From the IMG/VR virus record IMGVR_UViG_3300001715_000016, positions 1 to 30,092 of that record: a DNA stretch of 30,092 bases; one strand, given 5' to 3'. Below the pieces are notes generated by a model. That model did not search any database. It was not told the DNA's origin and was given only the letters and a program-made list of their open reading frames with translations. This document shows positions 12,172 to 21,239 of this stretch, in pieces. Every line of letters starts with the position of its first letter. The first letter of the stretch is position 1. The stretch comes from a virus. The translations under genes and the position numbers were made by a program.

Positions 12172-14202
12172 GTGGACGATAAAAACGCAGAACTTCTTGT
12201 TAAATACAAGAAAGACATTGCTAAAGACGCTGATATTCTCTCAGAGCAGCGTGATAAAGCAAATGAGGATATGCGTTTTGTTAACGTTGATGGTGGGCAA
12301 TGGGAAAACTTTCTTGAGGATAAATACGAAGGCCGGGCAAAGCTAGAATTTGACCTGGTATCGAACTATAAAAACCGTTTCGTTGGTGAGTGGAATCAAA
12401 ACCGCGTCGGTGTTGAGTTCACGCCGGATGATGACAAGACTACCGATGATGACGCTGAGCTGTTAAACGGCATCTATCGGGCAGACTTCAGAGATAACTC
12501 AGGTCGTGCGGCTATTGATAACGCGGTTGATGAGTGCGCTACCTGCGGCTTTGGTGCGTTTGGTTTATCCACTGAGTTTGTGGATGATGAAGACCCTGAG
12601 AACGAACAGCAACGCATTATCTGGCGACCAATACACAACGCTTATAACTCAGTGTTTTTTGACCAGTCTGCAAAGCGTGCCGATAAGTTAGATGCTCGCT
12701 GGTGTACAGAGCTAACCGCGTACACCAAAGATGCGTTTGAGGAAGCCTTTCCGGACATTGATTGTGTATCTGCTTACCAACCACACGATAGAGCCTGGAA
12801 TAACTACAACGGCAGCACTGCCGAGGTTTATGTTGCCACGCGCTATGAGGTTGATAAAAAGAATGAAAAGTACTTTGTTTACAACAATCTAAATTCTGGT
12901 GAGGTTGAGTCATACACTAAAGAAGACCATGAGCTAATTAAGGATGAATTACAGAAGAGTGGCTCGCATAAGTTTGTCAGGATTCGCACCATACCTCGTC
13001 AACGGGTGATGATGAGCCGCTTCACCGGCAATGAGTTTATCGAAGAACCTAGAGAGATTGCAGGCAAGTTTATTCCCATCATTCCCATGTACGCCTTTCG
13101 TGCTTACGTGGATGGCGTGGAGTACTACTTTGGTCTGGTTCGTAAGCTTAAGGATGCAGGCCGGGCTTGGAATGTTCAAATCTCACAGCTTATCGAGAAT
13201 GCAGCTTCAGCCGGTCAAGAAGTTCCTATCTTCTTACGCAGTCAGATGGAAGCTCCTGACATTCAACAGCAGTGGGCAGACAAAAACAACAAGCCGTACT
13301 TAGTAGTTGATGAAGCAACCGATGGTGAAGGAAATATCCTTTCTATGGGGCCAATCGCCTACAACAAACCAGCCATGCTCGACCAAAGCACAGCGGCGCT
13401 GATGGATATTATTCCTAACTTCATTCGTGAAGTGACAGGCGGAGCACCACAAGAAACACTTGATCCAGCCACATCGGGCAAGGCCATTAACGCCATGCTC
13501 AAGCGTGAGAACCTGAACACGCAGCCAGTCAATGAACGAATTACCGAATCAATCAAGGCTAGTGGCAATGTCTATCAGGAAATAGCAGGAGATATTTATA
13601 ACGCTCGGCAGATGGTTCGCACGCTCGGTGTGGACGGGACGGAAGGTAAAGAGATACTACTCAAAGTCGTTGCAGATGAGAAGACCGGCAAACTTATACA
13701 AGCTAACACTATCAGCGGCAAGAAGTTTAGAGCGTATGCCGATGTTGGTCCGCAATACTCTTCCATGCGTGAGCAGACCGTTGAAGACCTGAAAGGTATG
13801 GCTGAAATGCTCGGCAATACGCAGGTTGGCGCTGAATATATGTCAGCCATTATCTCCACGATTCTCGACAACATTACCGGCGTTGGCTTAGGTCCATTAA
13901 AAGACTTAAACCGCAAGCAAATGATGCTGCAAGGATTGGTTGATCCTGAATCAGATGAGGATAAAGAATGGTTCGAGCAACAAATGCAGCCAAAAGAAGA
14001 TCCACAGCAAGCATTGGTGCAGGCAGCGGCAGCGCAGCAGTTAGCTGAAGCTGAAAACCTCAAGGCAGCCACCGTACAGAAAATTGCAGATGCCAAGAAA
14101 ACTGAGGCGGAAACAGAAGAAATTTACGCCGATATGGGCGTTAAACAGTTTGATTCACTGCTAAAGGCCAGAGAGCAAATCCTTGGTCGTCGGCAAGCAT
14201 AA
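12172..14202 (+). CDS. P22-like portal protein, 676 aa
   Basis: This is the dodecameric head vertex portal through which DNA is packaged and ejected. The N-terminal region (WENFLEDKYEGRAKLEFDLV, about 43-62, and EWNQNRVGVEFTPDD) and the 'CGFGAFGLSTEF' block are characteristic of P22 gp1/Sf6 portals, as is the length (P22 725, Sf6 708). The C-terminal 100 residues are Ala/Gln/Glu-rich (QALVQAAAAQQLAEAENL) and helical, matching the long coiled-coil 'barrel' domain of P22 portals. The start is a GTG directly after the terL stop. Confidence 0.93.
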   Translation: MDDKNAELLVKYKKDIAKDADILSEQRDKANEDMRFVNVDGGQWENFLEDKYEGRAKLEFDLVSNYKNRFVGEWNQNRVGVEFTPDDDKTTDDDAELLNGIYRADFRDNSGRAAIDNAVDECATCGFGAFGLSTEFVDDEDPENEQQRIIWRPIHNAYNSVFFDQSAKRADKLDARWCTELTAYTKDAFEEAFPDIDCVSAYQPHDRAWNNYNGSTAEVYVATRYEVDKKNEKYFVYNNLNSGEVESYTKEDHELIKDELQKSGSHKFVRIRTIPRQRVMMSRFTGNEFIEEPREIAGKFIPIIPMYAFRAYVDGVEYYFGLVRKLKDAGRAWNVQISQLIENAASAGQEVPIFLRSQMEAPDIQQQWADKNNKPYLVVDEATDGEGNILSMGPIAYNKPAMLDQSTAALMDIIPNFIREVTGGAPQETLDPATSGKAINAMLKRENLNTQPVNERITESIKASGNVYQEIAGDIYNARQMVRTLGVDGTEGKEILLKVVADEKTGKLIQANTISGKKFRAYADVGPQYSSMREQTVEDLKGMAEMLGNTQVGAEYMSAIISTILDNITGVGLGPLKDLNRKQMMLQGLVDPESDEDKEWFEQQMQPKEDPQQALVQAAAAQQLAEAENLKAATVQKIADAKKTEAETEEIYADMGVKQFDSLLKAREQILGRRQA

Positions 14203-14268
14203 CTCACTGCGAGTATAAGCAGGGCGGCATTCGCCCACACACTCTAAAACCATTACAGAGGTAAAACC
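14203..14268 (+). promoter_or_regulatory. Leader with hairpin before the scaffold gene
   Basis: The 66-base gap contains GGGCG/CGCCC (stem) around 14221-14235 with a GCATT loop and no T tract, then a GAGG ribosome binding site. The hairpin is probably an mRNA processing or stability element. Confidence 0.3.
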
Positions 14269-15159
14269 ATGGGTACTGAAGCGGAACAAGACCTAGACCA
14301 AGCTACGCCTGAAGAAAATGAATTTGAAGCTGAAGAAGTCGAAACAGAAGAAGTTGAGACCGGTGATGCGGACGAAGAAGAAGGCGAGAGCGGTGACGAG
14401 GAAAATCAGGATACGCAACCTGAAAAACTTTTAACTCAGCAAGAGCACCAGCAAGAGCTGGAGCGAGTTCTACGTAAGCGTTTAGCAAGGCTGAACAAGC
14501 AAAAAGACGCTGAGCCTGACGATGATACCAAGAGTCAATTAGAGCTGGAGCGCGAGCGTAACAAACTGCTCACGTTAGCAATGCAACAAGCGACCCAGGG
14601 CAAGCAACAAGCGTCAGACGCAGCACCTGACCCTGACAAGTTCGACGGTGGTGAGTACGACCCAGAGTATCGGAAACAGTACGAAGCCTATCTATTGAAA
14701 AAAAGTGAGGGACATGTTCAGCAACTGTTAAGCAAAGAGCGTGAAAACGATCAACGGCAACGTCAACAGGAAGCACAAGCCAGAGAGCTGGAAACGGCTC
14801 AGCGTGCACATTATGAGCGTGCATTAACACTGGGAGTGAAGGACTACGACGAAACCGAAGATAAGGTTATTGAGGCGTTAGGGCCAGAAGCAATAAATGT
14901 TGTAGTTCAAGGTTTTGATGACTCTCACGCCCTGATGTACTACCTGGGGAAAAATCCAGGCACGTTACAGAAGATTGATCAACTCGTTAAAGAAGGTTCG
15001 TCAATTTCGACAGCCAAAGCCCTTGCTGAGCTAGGCAGAATCTCGGCATCCCTTGCCATTGATTCAAAATCTAAACCGGCCCCCAATCCAGTTGAACCGT
15101 TAAAAGGTAACTCTGGCAAAAGCATCAATCCGATGCTCAGAGGGGCTAAATTTGAATAG
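14269..15159 (+). CDS. Scaffolding protein (P22 gp8-like), 296 aa
   Basis: This is the internal assembly chaperone that directs coat polymerisation and then exits the procapsid. Its first 55 residues are extremely acidic (Glu/Asp runs, about 13-50). The middle is a Gln/Glu/Lys-rich helical region with coiled-coil character (LERERNKLLTLAMQQ, then ENDQRQRQQEAQAREL). The C-terminus ends in a short basic motif (SINPMLRGAKFE), as in P22 gp8 where a basic helix-loop-helix binds coat. The length (P22 gp8 303) and position between portal and coat are exact. Confidence 0.88.
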   Translation: MGTEAEQDLDQATPEENEFEAEEVETEEVETGDADEEEGESGDEENQDTQPEKLLTQQEHQQELERVLRKRLARLNKQKDAEPDDDTKSQLELERERNKLLTLAMQQATQGKQQASDAAPDPDKFDGGEYDPEYRKQYEAYLLKKSEGHVQQLLSKERENDQRQRQQEAQARELETAQRAHYERALTLGVKDYDETEDKVIEALGPEAINVVVQGFDDSHALMYYLGKNPGTLQKIDQLVKEGSSISTAKALAELGRISASLAIDSKSKPAPNPVEPLKGNSGKSINPMLRGAKFE

Positions 15160-15170
15160 GTATTCAAACC

Positions 15171-16436
15171 ATGGCTAATAACTTTGAAAGTAACATCACG
15201 CGAAAGTTAGCAAAAACTTTCTTGGAAAAATTTGAATCAAGCCGTGTATTGTCTAAAAATGTCAATACACAATTACTAAGTGGTGCGTTCAGTGCTGATA
15301 CCGGTGACACGGTAGACTTCAAACGTCCTACTGACTACAAATCAACCCGTACTGCAGGCGGTGACATTTCTGGCGGTACAGCGCAATCAATCATCACAGG
15401 TAAAGCGTCTGGTACGGTTCAAGACTACTTCACAGTAGAACTGGATTGGGCAGAAGCTGATGAAGCGTTGAAGATGGATCAATTAGACCAGCTGATTGCT
15501 CCTGCAGCGACTCGTATTGTTACGGATATGGAGGTTGATTTCGCTGACTACATGATGCGCAACTGTGCATTACGTGCTGGTGCAGTTGGCACGCCTGTCA
15601 CGTTATGGTCGGAAGTGGCTGAAGCTGGCGCTGTGATGCGTTCTGCTGGCATCCCTATGGATGGCGACTGGATGTATGCGGTCAACCCGTACACACAAAC
15701 TAAACTGGCTGACAATCAGCGCAGTCTGGATGGTGTGGATGAATTGATCTCAGAAGCCCATCGCAAAGCCATTATCAGTTCTAACTTTGCTGGCATGAAG
15801 GTGATGACCGCTACTACGTTGTCAACTTACACCACGCATTCAGGTGCAGATCGCGCCGGTACGCTTTCAGGTAACCCAACTGTGACTTACGTTGCAGCGA
15901 AAGACACCATGAAGCAAACGCTTCCTGTGACTGGCTTCCAAGCCAACTTGCAGGTACGTGCCGGTGAAACCATCACTATTGCAGGACGCTATCGTTTGAA
16001 CCTGTCTACACGTCAGCCAGTGGTTGATGAAACAGGTGCTCGCGTAGTGTTCTCTGCGGTGGTTGCTGAGTCTGTGACATTGGGTGCTTCTGGTGAAGGC
16101 AATATTGTTATCAATGGCCCTGCTGTCTATGAGGCAACAGGTGCTTATAACACCGTTGATTCAGCGCCGGTTAGTGGTGACGTTGTGACCTTGTTGGGTG
16201 CGGCTTCTACTTTGTATCAGCCTAACCTGTTCTGGCACAAACAAGCGTTTTCGATTGGTGCAGTGCCAATCAAAAAACTTTACTCAACTGACACACTGGC
16301 CACGACTGAAGACGGTTTGCAAATCCGTGTTTCCAAAGGTGCAAGTATCCGTGAAAACAAACAGATTGTTCGTTTCGATTTACGGCCTGCCTACGGAACC
16401 ATGAACCCGTTCTTTGCTGGCCATGGCTTCGGCTAG
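15171..16436 (+). CDS. Major capsid protein, P22/Sf6 coat type, 421 aa
   Basis: This is the HK97-fold shell protein. The N-terminal part closely resembles Sf6/CUS-3-type coats: a short N-arm, then 'GDTVDFKRPTDYKSTRT' (about 43-59) and 'GDISGG', followed by RIVTDMEVDFADYMMRN. An inserted I-domain, as in P22, is visible at about residues 225-345 (NPTVTYVAAKDTMKQTLPV and later beta strands). The C-terminus returns to the core with PNLFWHKQAF and IVRFDLRPAYGTMNPFF. A terminator follows, which can set the high ratio of coat to downstream proteins. Confidence 0.95.
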   Translation: MANNFESNITRKLAKTFLEKFESSRVLSKNVNTQLLSGAFSADTGDTVDFKRPTDYKSTRTAGGDISGGTAQSIITGKASGTVQDYFTVELDWAEADEALKMDQLDQLIAPAATRIVTDMEVDFADYMMRNCALRAGAVGTPVTLWSEVAEAGAVMRSAGIPMDGDWMYAVNPYTQTKLADNQRSLDGVDELISEAHRKAIISSNFAGMKVMTATTLSTYTTHSGADRAGTLSGNPTVTYVAAKDTMKQTLPVTGFQANLQVRAGETITIAGRYRLNLSTRQPVVDETGARVVFSAVVAESVTLGASGEGNIVINGPAVYEATGAYNTVDSAPVSGDVVTLLGAASTLYQPNLFWHKQAFSIGAVPIKKLYSTDTLATTEDGLQIRVSKGASIRENKQIVRFDLRPAYGTMNPFFAGHGFG

Positions 16437-16444
16437 TTGTTTAT

Positions 16445-16471
16445 GGGAGGGCTTCGGCTCTCCCTTTTTTT
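16445..16471 (+). terminator. Terminator/attenuator after the coat gene
   Basis: GGGAGGGC and GCTCTCCC (one G-T pair) close a TTCG tetraloop, with seven T after it (16465-16471). The next gene starts 10 bases later in the same direction, so readthrough must occur. This probably lowers expression of the distal tail genes relative to coat. Confidence 0.8.
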
Positions 16472-16481
16472 GGAGTAGCAC

Positions 16482-16715
16482 ATGAAAACATGGCTTAAAG
16501 AGAGTGGTAAGGAAATCATCCTTAACGAGGAAAAGGACACAGAGCTTGCAGCGCGTGAACTTGGCTGGACGCCGAAAGATGAAGCCAAAACAGTGGATCA
16601 AATGACACTGGAAGAATTACATGCTGTAGCCGACAGCTTAGACAAAAAAATGGCAGTGAATATTGGGCTTGATAAGGCCCGTGAGAAAGTCAAAGCAATG
16701 CTTGAGGAAAAATAA
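16482..16715 (+). CDS. Small head-region protein, possibly HeH/SAP-like, 77 aa
   Basis: The product is acidic and helical. Its C-terminal half (MTLEELHAVADSLDKK, about 41-56, then KAREKVKAMLEE) is reminiscent of the short HeH/SAP helix-extended-helix domains found in phage structural operons, but the match is weak. A GGAG site lies 8 bases upstream of the ATG. It overlaps the next gene by one base. P22 has no gene here, so it is an addition to the P22 order. Confidence 0.6.
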   Translation: MKTWLKESGKEIILNEEKDTELAARELGWTPKDEAKTVDQMTLEELHAVADSLDKKMAVNIGLDKAREKVKAMLEEK

Positions 16716-17161
16716 TGAGTTCAGGCACTGAGATCATCACGGCTGCATTACAGAAGATTGGGGCGCACAGTGTTGCGTCTCCAGCTTCACCAGAGGCTAT
16801 TGTTGATGCAAAAAGCATCTTGAATAGCATGCTGCAAATGTGGCAGTCAGATCGTATTGATATGGGCGTTGTGCCATTAGATGCGCCTGGTGATGAGCTC
16901 AGTGAGCCGATGGATGCAAAACTAGGAATCATCTACAACCTTGCGATTATGCTTGCGCCTGATTTCTCCAATGGTAAGCAAGTCGTCTCACCTGAATTGA
17001 GCCGTGGCGCACGAATTGGCTACACGTTTATCAAAAAAATGTATCAACCGGTTGTGATTCCACAGAAGAAAGTCTCTTCTACTATGCCAATGGGTGCAGG
17101 TTCAACGCGTGGCGTATGGCGTAGTACATTTGTCGATCAAGACCGTGAGCTGGAAGACTAA
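16715..17161 (+). CDS. Tail accessory factor, P22 gp4-like, 148 aa
   Basis: In P22 gp4 extends the portal and begins tail closure. The N-terminus (TEIITAALQKIGAHS, about 4-18) and 'LNSMLQMWQSDRIDMG' (36-51) match the family, as do the 'GIIYNLAIMLAPDF' helix and the Arg-rich 'ELSRGARIGY' stretch. P22 gp4 is about 166 aa. The gene lies directly before the gp10-like gene, in P22 order. Confidence 0.88.
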   Translation: MSSGTEIITAALQKIGAHSVASPASPEAIVDAKSILNSMLQMWQSDRIDMGVVPLDAPGDELSEPMDAKLGIIYNLAIMLAPDFSNGKQVVSPELSRGARIGYTFIKKMYQPVVIPQKKVSSTMPMGAGSTRGVWRSTFVDQDRELED

Positions 17162-18528
17162 TGCGCATTCCATTTCCGTTAGGTTATGAAGGGGTCGAGC
17201 ACTTACCCAAAACAAAAAGGGTGCTACAGAATTGCTTTAACAATGGCTCAGACAAAATTATTTCACGTCCGGGCATTGAATGGATAAAAGACACTAACGC
17301 AGTTGCACGCGGTAGCTTCACATGGAATGGCGCGCTTTATCATGTGCTCTCACAGCAGCTTGTGAAGGTCACAAACACTGAGACAGGCGCATATACCGTT
17401 ATTGGCACGATAGCAGGGCCAGAGCCTATTGAAACCGACATAGGCTTTAATGAGGCGGTCATTGTGGTCAAGCGCGGCAAGATTTATACGCTCGATGCGA
17501 GTGATACCCTGGTTGAGATAGATACATCAGACGAAGAAACCAACTTCGTTCCCTGTATTGATGTGTGCCATATCAATGGGCGGTTTGTGTATATCCCTGC
17601 TGATGGTGAGCCTGCGTTTTTCTCTGATGTGGGTGATGCGGCAAGTGTGCAACCGCTCAGCTTCTTTGACGCTGAGGAGCTGCCGGATAAGAACATAGCC
17701 TGCTGCAATTTTAGCAACACGTTATTCATTTATGGCACTGACTCAATTGAGTTATTCCGCGATGCCGGCACAACACCTAATCCGTTTCAACGGGTATCAG
17801 GTGCACGCATTCAAAACGGTTATATCGGCGGCTTACTGGAATACAACAGTACATGGTTATTCATTGGCCGCGAGAAAGGACAGGACTTTGGCATCTATGC
17901 CATAGGTCAAGGTCAAGCGCCTAAGATTTCAAATGAAGCCATTGACTTAATACTCGATCAATACACGCAGTCAGAGCTAGCCGAAGCCATATCAGGGCGC
18001 TTTAAATGGCGCGGCTATGACATAGCAACTTTTACACTCCGCAGGCACTCATTCGCGTTTTTTGGTGGCAACTGGTTTTTGCTGGATACCGTATTTGATG
18101 GCGTATCTCGTCCATGGGGTGCAGGTTATATCACGCAGCTTGATGGTGAATATTACACATCATTCAGCGACAAGTTAGGCCGTATAGCCAAGATTAATAC
18201 TGATTACGGCGAGCGCATTACGCATATCGTTGATATGGGTTTTGAACAACCAGATGGTGATTGGTTTGCTTGCCAAAAAATACAGCTTGGTATTGCTCAG
18301 GGCTTTAACTCGACTGATGGCTCAGTCGCAATACAAATGAGCCGTGATGGTGTGCTGCATGGACCACCTTTATACCGAAATCTTGGCAACCTTGGTGAAT
18401 ACGCAAGGCAACTTGAATGGAACCCACCAGGCGGATTAGGCAGCTATCAGGGTTTTATGGGTGTGCGAATTTACACCACAGAGGATGTTGATTTCTCTCT
18501 CGACTATCTGAGTGCGAGCTTACGATGA
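17161..18528 (+). CDS. Packaged DNA stabilisation protein, P22 gp10-like, 455 aa
   Basis: P22 gp10 forms the second tail ring beneath gp4 and is needed to keep packaged DNA inside. The first residues (MRIPFPLGYEGVEHLPKTK) and 'NCFNNGSDKIISRPGIEW' (about 23-40) are close to the family signature. The rest is beta-propeller-like, with repeated Trp/Gly strands such as WLFIGREKGQDFGIYAIG. P22 gp10 is 472 aa. The gene overlaps the gp4-like gene by one base and the next gene by ATGA. Confidence 0.92.
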   Translation: MRIPFPLGYEGVEHLPKTKRVLQNCFNNGSDKIISRPGIEWIKDTNAVARGSFTWNGALYHVLSQQLVKVTNTETGAYTVIGTIAGPEPIETDIGFNEAVIVVKRGKIYTLDASDTLVEIDTSDEETNFVPCIDVCHINGRFVYIPADGEPAFFSDVGDAASVQPLSFFDAEELPDKNIACCNFSNTLFIYGTDSIELFRDAGTTPNPFQRVSGARIQNGYIGGLLEYNSTWLFIGREKGQDFGIYAIGQGQAPKISNEAIDLILDQYTQSELAEAISGRFKWRGYDIATFTLRRHSFAFFGGNWFLLDTVFDGVSRPWGAGYITQLDGEYYTSFSDKLGRIAKINTDYGERITHIVDMGFEQPDGDWFACQKIQLGIAQGFNSTDGSVAIQMSRDGVLHGPPLYRNLGNLGEYARQLEWNPPGGLGSYQGFMGVRIYTTEDVDFSLDYLSASLR

Positions 18529-18806
18529 TTGTTACTAAGCCGAATCATGGCAGCCCTATTATCGGACAGGGCGGCACAGCCAGTCCAAGCCTGCAAACCT
18601 TCTTTGATGATATTGAATTGCTGCTTAATGCGCGGCTGCTGGGCGAGTCGGTCAAGCTACCTAGCTACACAGTATTGACCTTGCCAGATGCCACCAAAAA
18701 CACGGGTGGACAAGTATTTGTCAGCAATGAGTCAGGCGGCGCAGTACCAGCGTTTAGTGATGGGACGAATTGGCGCAGGGTCACAGATAGGGCGATTGTG
18801 TCGTGA
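18525..18806 (+). CDS. Small tail protein in the gp26 (needle) slot, 93 aa
   Basis: The second half carries a motif common in phage tail fibres and head-binding proteins (SYTVLTLPDATKNTGGQVFV, then ESGGAVPAFSDGTNWRRVTD, about 69-88). It is far shorter than P22 gp26 (233 aa) and lacks a long coiled coil, so it is not an ordinary needle. It could be a plug-like or fibre-docking protein. ATGA and four-base overlaps link it to its neighbours. Confidence 0.6.
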   Translation: MIVTKPNHGSPIIGQGGTASPSLQTFFDDIELLLNARLLGESVKLPSYTVLTLPDATKNTGGQVFVSNESGGAVPAFSDGTNWRRVTDRAIVS

Positions 18807-19150
18807 TTGCTCGGACGTTTGATTACCGGTTAATTAAGCGTCTGGCTGGTGAAGTTCCTTGTGTATCAAACGAGATTATTTACTTAGTTGATGGTGGTTA
18901 TCTTTGGTATCTGTCGTCATTTCGTGATGGCTTGGTATTGCATAGAAGCTACAAAACACCCTGCAAAGGCAAAGAAGGTAAGCGCAGTGGATTGGAGGTT
19001 TTCAAATGGGTTTTTGAAAACACCAAATATGATCGCATTTATGGGCAAATTGAGAAAGACGATAAGCCAGCAAGATACATGGCCAGTTATGCAGGAATGG
19101 AAATAGATTCAGCCGATGAACAATACATTTATTACGTGGTGAAGAAATGA
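18803..19150 (+). CDS. GNAT-like protein in the P22 gp14 slot, 115 aa
   Basis: The final third (FKWVFENTKYDRIYGQI, then ASYAGMEIDSADE) resembles the last strands and helices of GNAT acetyltransferases, as does the DUF2824/gp14 family of P22-like phages, which occupies this same position before gene 7. P22 gp14 is needed for capsid maturation or ejection-protein assembly, but its chemistry is unclear. The AcCoA-binding signature is not clearly intact here. Confidence 0.6.
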   Translation: MIARTFDYRLIKRLAGEVPCVSNEIIYLVDGGYLWYLSSFRDGLVLHRSYKTPCKGKEGKRSGLEVFKWVFENTKYDRIYGQIEKDDKPARYMASYAGMEIDSADEQYIYYVVKK

Positions 19151-20010
19151 TCATAACCTTTTATAAAAACCTGTTCATTCGCATGATGTTTATGCCAGTC
19201 AAAAGCTTGTTTGGTGGTGGCGATAAAAGCGGAAGCAAGGCAGCTAATGCACAGGTCCAAGCAAATCAGGCATCCATCGATGAAATGAAACGCCAATTCG
19301 GAATCACACAAGAGAACATTGCACCTTTCCTGCAAGCTGGACAAGGCGCAGTTCCTGGTGTCGAAGCTGGTGCAACTGTGGGCGGCATGGATGAAATGCT
19401 CGCTCAGATATTCAATAGCGACATATTCGGCTCATTAGTGGGTGAGCGTCAGCGCGGTGTTCAGGGTCAGCTTGCTGCAGGTGGCTTGACTCGATCAGGT
19501 ACAGCAATGACTGAAGCGGCTAGAGTGCCGACTGATTTAGGTTTAATGCTCGAACAGATGCTGAATGGTCGCCAAACTAACCTAATGACTACCGGCTTAA
19601 ACGCAGCAACAGGCTTAGGTCAGATGGGACAGCAGAACTCTGCCGGTATCGGCAACATGATGAGCGCGTCAGGTAACGCCATATCAAGCGGTATTATCAC
19701 TGATGCACAAGCCAAAGCACAGGGTCAACAAAACATGCTGAATACTGCTGCAACCATTGGCTCCATGTTTATGGGCTTCTCTGATCCACGCTTAAAAATC
19801 AATGTCGAACCAGTTGCAGATATTAAAGGCCTTAATGTTTATCAGTGGGACTGGACACCAGAAACTAAAGGAACACTGGTTGAAGGCTGTGCAACGATTG
19901 GCTTTATGGCGGATGAAGTGCAAGAAAAATACCCGCAGCATATTCACGAATTTGGTGGATTTATGGTGGTGGACTATCCGGCACTGCTTGATGAGTTGGA
20001 GGCTGCATAA
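19147..20010 (+). CDS. Ejection protein gp7-like with C-terminal S74-type domain, 287 aa
   Basis: The N-terminal 200 residues are Gly/Ala/Gln/Met-rich and helical (GMDEMLAQIF, GLTRSGTAMTEAARVPT, AQGQQNMLNTAATIGS), typical of podophage DNA-transfer proteins, and the gene occupies the P22 gene 7 slot. Residues 212-287 differ: 'FSDPRLK', then YQWDWTP, then 'GFMADEVQEKYPQHI' are the marks of a peptidase S74/intramolecular chaperone domain with Ser212-Asp213 and Lys217 in the right spacing. Self-cleavage before Ser212 is possible. ATG 19147 overlaps the previous stop (ATGA); a later ATG at 19192 would drop 15 residues. Confidence 0.75.
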   Translation: MIITFYKNLFIRMMFMPVKSLFGGGDKSGSKAANAQVQANQASIDEMKRQFGITQENIAPFLQAGQGAVPGVEAGATVGGMDEMLAQIFNSDIFGSLVGERQRGVQGQLAAGGLTRSGTAMTEAARVPTDLGLMLEQMLNGRQTNLMTTGLNAATGLGQMGQQNSAGIGNMMSASGNAISSGIITDAQAKAQGQQNMLNTAATIGSMFMGFSDPRLKINVEPVADIKGLNVYQWDWTPETKGTLVEGCATIGFMADEVQEKYPQHIHEFGGFMVVDYPALLDELEAA

Positions 20011-21239
20011 TGGCAACACTTGAGAACGTCAATGGCGCGTCATTGGTCCCTAGTTTTGATGGTGGGCTTAACATGCTAAACCAAGCCTTTGGTCAGCGAA
20101 TGGATCGCCAAAGAGCGCAGCAGGCTCAACAGGCTCAGCAGCAACAAATTCAGCAGATACTGGGTGGTGGTCAAGGTGGACAGCCTGGTGCGACTCCGGG
20201 ATTTAATGGCAGCGTTACACCAGAGCAAATCCTCAGAATTGGTCAGATTGACCCCAAAATGGCAGAAATGATGCAGGGCATGTTGGAGCGTAACGACAAA
20301 GTAGAGATGGAGCAGGCAAAAGCGGAAGTGGATCGCGGTACGCGAGAAGCAACGCTTATCAGTAACGCTAAAACGCCAGCGGAACGAATGAATGTCATCA
20401 ATAATCTGGCGGCAGCGGCAGCGGCAGAAGGCAGGCCAGTAACGCGCTATGTTGAACTGATGAACATGTCACCAGACCAGCAAGAGCTTGAGTTACAGCG
20501 TATGGAGGTGATGGGGGCTGATATTAAAACTTTGCTTGAGCCGCCTAAACCGCCTGAAATACGCGAGTTTAAAGAAGGCGATCAAATTATTACCAAACAG
20601 TTGGACCCGACAACTGGACAGTGGACGCCAATTGCAGAGGCGCAGCGGTTTAATCCTAATGCTGGCGCTAAAGTGGATGTATCAGTCAATACCGGTACAG
20701 ACAAGTTTGTTGAGGAAGTCGCTAAAGGTGATGCATCACGCTTCCAAGAGGCGGCAACAGTTGGTCAGAACGCTTCACGCAATCAAGTGCGTTTAAACCG
20801 CCTGGAAGATTTGCTATCAAAATCAGGTGGGGGCATGGGAACTCAAGCTAAAGCTATTGCGGGTAATTTTGGCATCAAAACAGAAGGTCTTGACGATATC
20901 CAAGCAGCTCGTGCATTAATTAACACAATGGTCCCAGAGCAGCGCGCACCGGGTAGCGGAACAATGTCTGATGCTGACTTAGAACTGTTCAAACAAGCAC
21001 TGCCAAGTCTCATTAATACGCCTGAAGGTAATCAGAAGATTATTACCACTTTACGTTCAATCAATGAGTACGATCGCAGGATTGGCAGTATTGCCAGCTT
21101 AGCCATGTCGGGCGATATCAGCCGAAGCGAAGCGCGTCAAAAAATGATGGAAGTACCCAACCCATTAGTTGAATTTTCATCTAGTGGTGATGACGGCGGT
21201 GATGAAATTGAAAGCCTGGTGAATAAATATGCCAACTAA
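20010..21239 (+). CDS. Ejection protein, P22 gp20 slot, 409 aa
   Basis: This is a long helical protein with a Gln-rich stretch at about residues 32-50 (QRAQQAQQAQQQQIQQ), a Gly/Pro patch, and a conserved-looking 'ELFKQALPSLINTPEGNQ' block (about 326-343) followed by 'SEARQKMMEVPNP'. P22 gp20 is 471 aa and is ejected with the DNA. The family is inferred from position and composition. It overlaps both neighbours by a few bases. Confidence 0.7.
   Translation: MATLENVNGASLVPSFDGGLNMLNQAFGQRMDRQRAQQAQQAQQQQIQQILGGGQGGQPGATPGFNGSVTPEQILRIGQIDPKMAEMMQGMLERNDKVEMEQAKAEVDRGTREATLISNAKTPAERMNVINNLAAAAAAEGRPVTRYVELMNMSPDQQELELQRMEVMGADIKTLLEPPKPPEIREFKEGDQIITKQLDPTTGQWTPIAEAQRFNPNAGAKVDVSVNTGTDKFVEEVAKGDASRFQEAATVGQNASRNQVRLNRLEDLLSKSGGGMGTQAKAIAGNFGIKTEGLDDIQAARALINTMVPEQRAPGSGTMSDADLELFKQALPSLINTPEGNQKIITTLRSINEYDRRIGSIASLAMSGDISRSEARQKMMEVPNPLVEFSSSGDDGGDEIESLVNKYAN

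Noticed and set aside
13596-14096. A 166-codon minus-strand frame inside the portal gene
   Set aside because: It lies opposite the well-supported portal coding sequence, its translation is Ser/Cys-rich low-complexity, and it has no ribosome binding site.
20098-20160. CAGCAG/CAACAG-rich repeat in the gp20-like gene
   Set aside because: It encodes a Gln/Ala-rich coiled segment usual for ejection proteins and shows no repeat structure beyond codon composition.
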